Source: Nocardia fusca NBRC 14340
GTDB lineage: Bacteria; Actinomycetota; Actinomycetes; Mycobacteriales; Mycobacteriaceae
Length of the DNA: 64,000 nucleotides
Assembly: GCF_001618425.1 (NCBI RefSeq)
Contig: NZ_BDCU01000011.1
Coordinates: 16,212-80,211, forward strand
Direction: 5' to 3'
Shown in pieces: positions 61,831 to 64,000 of the stretch (within the stretch, counting starts at the first letter, position 1; each line of letters opens with the position of its first letter). The notes under the pieces are model-generated. The model did not search any database and was not told where the DNA came from. It worked only from the letters and a program-made list of their open reading frames with translations. The translations under genes and the position numbers were made by a program.

Positions 61831-63903
61831 TCACCGCTGCTGCGCCTGGATAGCGGTGATGGCCACCGTGTTCACGATATCGGTGACCAGTGCGCCGCGG
61901 GAAAGGTCGTTCACCGGTTTGCGCAACCCCTGCAGCACCGGGCCGATCGCGACCGCGCCCGCGCTGCGCTGCACCGCCTTATAGGTGTTGTTGCCGGTAT
62001 TGAGGTCGGGAAAGATGAAAACCGTGGCCCGGCCGGCGACCTCGGAGCCGGGGAGTTTGGCATCGGCGACGGTGGGCTCGACGGCCGCGTCGTATTGGAT
62101 GGGGCCCTCGACGAGAAGTTCGGGCGCCCGCTCCCGGACCAAACCCGTCGCCACCCGGACCTTGTCCACGTCCGCGCCGCTACCGGATTCACCGGTCGAA
62201 TAGGAGAGCATGGCCACCCGGGCGTCGATCCCGAACCTGGTCGCGGTCGCGGCCGAGGAGACGGCGATATCGGCGAGCTGTTCAGAACTCGGGTCGGGGA
62301 CCACCGCGCAGTCACCGTAGGCCAGCACCCGGTCGGCCAGGCACATGAGGAACACACTCGACACCGTCGAGACGCCGGGCACCGTTTTGATGATCTCGAA
62401 CGAGGGCCGGATCGTATGCGCGGTGGTGTGCGCCGCTCCGGACACCATGCCGTCGGCGATCCCCCGATGCACCATCATGGTGCCGAAATAGGAGATATCG
62501 GTGACGGTCTCCCGCGCCCGCTCCAGGGTCATCCCCTTGTGTTTGCGCAATTCGGTGTACTCGCGGGCGAAATCATCGAGATGTTCGGAGGTCCGCGGGT
62601 CGAGCACCTGCGCGTCGGCGATATCGACGCCCAGCTCCGCGGCCCGGGCCCGGATCGCCGTCTCGTCACCGAGGATGATCAGATCCGCGATCTTGCGCTG
62701 CAGCACCCGGCCCGCCGCGCGCAGCACCCGGTCGTCGTCGCCCTCGGGCAGCACGATCGTCTTCCGGTCGGCCCGAGCACGTTCGATGAGCTGGTATTCG
62801 AACATCTGCGGGGTCACCACGCTGGACAGCGGAACCTCCAGCCGGCGCAGGAAATCCGTGGCGTCCACGTGGGTTTCCATGAGTGCCAGCGCCGTATCCA
62901 CCTTGCGCGGGTTGTGCGCCGACATCCGGCCGCGGGTGCGATGCGCCACCCCGGCGGTCTCGTAGGTCCCCAGATCCGTGGTCAGGATGGGTAATCGCGG
63001 TTTCAGCCCGGTGATCAGCCGGGCGACCGCCGGATGCGGGAGCAGCCCGCCGTTCATGATGATCCCGGCCAGCGAGGGGAAACTCTCGGCCTCGTGGGCG
63101 TTGACCACGCTGAGCAGCACATCGGAGCGGTCGCCGGGAGCGATCACCACCGCACCGTCGAAGAGACGTTCCAGAATGTGCTCCGCGGTCATCCCGCCGA
63201 CCATCACCCCCAGCGCCTCCCGGTCCAGCAGTTCGGGATCGCCGCTGTACATCTCGCCGTCCAGCGCCTCGCACAACTCCGCCATGGTGGGCGCGATCAA
63301 CAGCGGCACCTCCGGCAGGCTCCACGACGGCACCCCGAAGGGCGCCAGCACCTCCCGGACCAGCTCGAGCTCGCCGGGCGCGCAGCGATTGGCGACAACG
63401 GCCACCAGCTGCGCGTGTTCGGACTTCAGCTCCGCGGTGCACAGCTCCACCAGCTGCTCGACCTCCTCGGCCGACCGCCCCGCCCCCCGCACCACCAGCA
63501 ACACCGGCGCCCCCAGATTCACCGCGATCCGGGCATTGAACCGCAGCTCGCTCGGACCGGCCACATCGGTGTAATCGCTGCCCACGATGACCACGGCATC
63601 ACAGACCGCGGCCACCTCGTGATACCGCATGACGATCTCGGAGATAGCGGCATCCGGGTCGGCGTGCACCTGCTCGTAACCGACCCCCACCGCCTGCTGA
63701 TACTCGATATCGGCGGTGCTGTGCTCGAGCAGCAGCTCGAGAATGTAATCCGGTTCGGTGGCCGAACGGGTGATCGGCCGGAACACCCCCACCCGCGCGG
63801 TGGTCGCGCACAGCATCTGCAGAACGCCGAGCGCCACGGTCGACTTACCGGTATCACCTTCCGGCGACGCGATGTACACACTGGACGCAGCTACCTCGGC
63901 CAT
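61831..63903 (-). CDS. pta: phosphate acetyltransferase
   Basis: 690 residues from ATG 63903, the long three-part form. Residues about 6-30 ([20 protein letters not shown]) are a P-loop of the AAA_26/dethiobiotin-synthase-like N-domain. A DRTGG domain (about 225-340) follows, and about 365-690 is the PTA_PTB catalytic domain ([20 protein letters not shown], then [20 protein letters not shown] and [20 protein letters not shown]). It makes acetyl phosphate from acetyl-CoA. Order pta-ackA as in M. tuberculosis Rv0408-Rv0409; pknG would be the next expected gene outside the window. Confidence 0.97.
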   Translation of the reverse strand: MAEVAASSVYIASPEGDTGKSTVALGVLQMLCATTARVGVFRPITRSATEPDYILELLLEHSTADIEYQQAVGVGYEQVHADPDAAISEIVMRYHEVAAVCDAVVIVGSDYTDVAGPSELRFNARIAVNLGAPVLLVVRGAGRSAEEVEQLVELCTAELKSEHAQLVAVVANRCAPGELELVREVLAPFGVPSWSLPEVPLLIAPTMAELCEALDGEMYSGDPELLDREALGVMVGGMTAEHILERLFDGAVVIAPGDRSDVLLSVVNAHEAESFPSLAGIIMNGGLLPHPAVARLITGLKPRLPILTTDLGTYETAGVAHRTRGRMSAHNPRKVDTALALMETHVDATDFLRRLEVPLSSVVTPQMFEYQLIERARADRKTIVLPEGDDDRVLRAAGRVLQRKIADLIILGDETAIRARAAELGVDIADAQVLDPRTSEHLDDFAREYTELRKHKGMTLERARETVTDISYFGTMMVHRGIADGMVSGAAHTTAHTIRPSFEIIKTVPGVSTVSSVFLMCLADRVLAYGDCAVVPDPSSEQLADIAVSSAATATRFGIDARVAMLSYSTGESGSGADVDKVRVATGLVRERAPELLVEGPIQYDAAVEPTVADAKLPGSEVAGRATVFIFPDLNTGNNTYKAVQRSAGAVAIGPVLQGLRKPVNDLSRGALVTDIVNTVAITAIQAQQR

Positions 63904-63928
63904 AGCCAGAGCCTAGCTGTGTTTATTG

Positions 63929-64000
63929 GCGGCGCCTTCGGCGCCGCGGGGTCGAGGCCCCGAAGGTCCCGCCGTTCAGGCCTCGAGACTCGAGCCTTCG
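63929..64000. repeat. nested inverted repeats at the right edge
   Basis: GCGGCGCC-TTC-GGCGCCGC (63929-63947), then CGGGG-N6-CCCCG (63947-63962). An outer pair CGAAGG (63961) / CCTTCG (63995) encloses CTCGAG-A-CTCGAG. This lies immediately upstream of pta and is cut by the window edge; it may be the terminator of the next gene or a structured repeat. Confidence 0.5.

Overview
The window is high-GC actinobacterial DNA, most likely from a Nocardia species or a close relative in the Mycobacteriales. This rests on recalled gene order: aspC, an Rv0338c-type Fe-S reductase, dnaK-grpE-dnaJ-hspR, purA, Rv0358- to Rv0361-like genes, fba, dedA, GH76, a SpoU methylase, pyrE/umpA, clpB, a globin-reductase and ackA-pta all occur in Mycobacterium tuberculosis between about Rv0337c and Rv0409. 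Here they are rearranged and interleaved with Nocardia-type genes, such as an insoluble-domain secreted protein, XRE/TPR regulators and Hsp70-like membrane proteins. I saw no rRNA, tRNA, CRISPR array or intact insertion sequence.

Layout. 1-3.2 kb: a TetR gene cut by the window edge, its divergent target with two operators, a small unknown gene and an XRE regulator. 3.4-13.2 kb: aminotransferase, YibE/F membrane protein, Hsp70-like membrane protein, UDP-glucose dehydrogenase, YdcF protein and two overlapping acyl-CoA dehydrogenases. 13.3-16.8 kb: Uma2 nuclease, PhyH dioxygenase, flavin/F420 oxidoreductase, and a MerR regulator divergent from an LLM oxidoreductase. 16.9-26.2 kb: the membrane Fe-S reductase with a long Lys/Ala/Pro repeat tail, a secreted protein, two secreted S1 proteases and a second Hsp70-like membrane protein. 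26.4-35.9 kb: the heat-shock block dnaK-grpE-dnaJ-hspR and clpB, both with HspR (HAIR) sites, separated by two FNR-type reductases, one fused to a globin.

35.9-39.5 kb is the clearest accessory region. It has a decayed helicase fragment ending at a dispersed repeat, then a lower-GC four-gene cassette (YbaB/EspH-like protein, EspC-like type VII substrate, WXG-motif protein, lipoprotein), then two further repeat copies. 39.5-57.8 kb returns to the conserved backbone: pyrE, a KASIII enzyme, lysoplasmalogenase, SpoU methylase, GH76, two DedA proteins, fba, an EmbR-like SARP-FHA regulator, purA, a site-2 protease, a FUSC protein, a DUF3151 protein and a 770-aa acidic membrane protein. 58-64 kb holds two small exported proteins, a MocR regulator with its own operator-promoter, and ackA-pta.

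The strongest regulatory readings are HspR control of both chaperone loci with a probable sigma-H promoter at clpB, a MerR operator inside a 20-bp promoter spacer, a MocR promoter bracketed by direct repeats 34 bp apart, and twin TetR palindromes. Many genes have a -10-like hexamer 5-8 nt before the start codon, which suggests leaderless transcripts.
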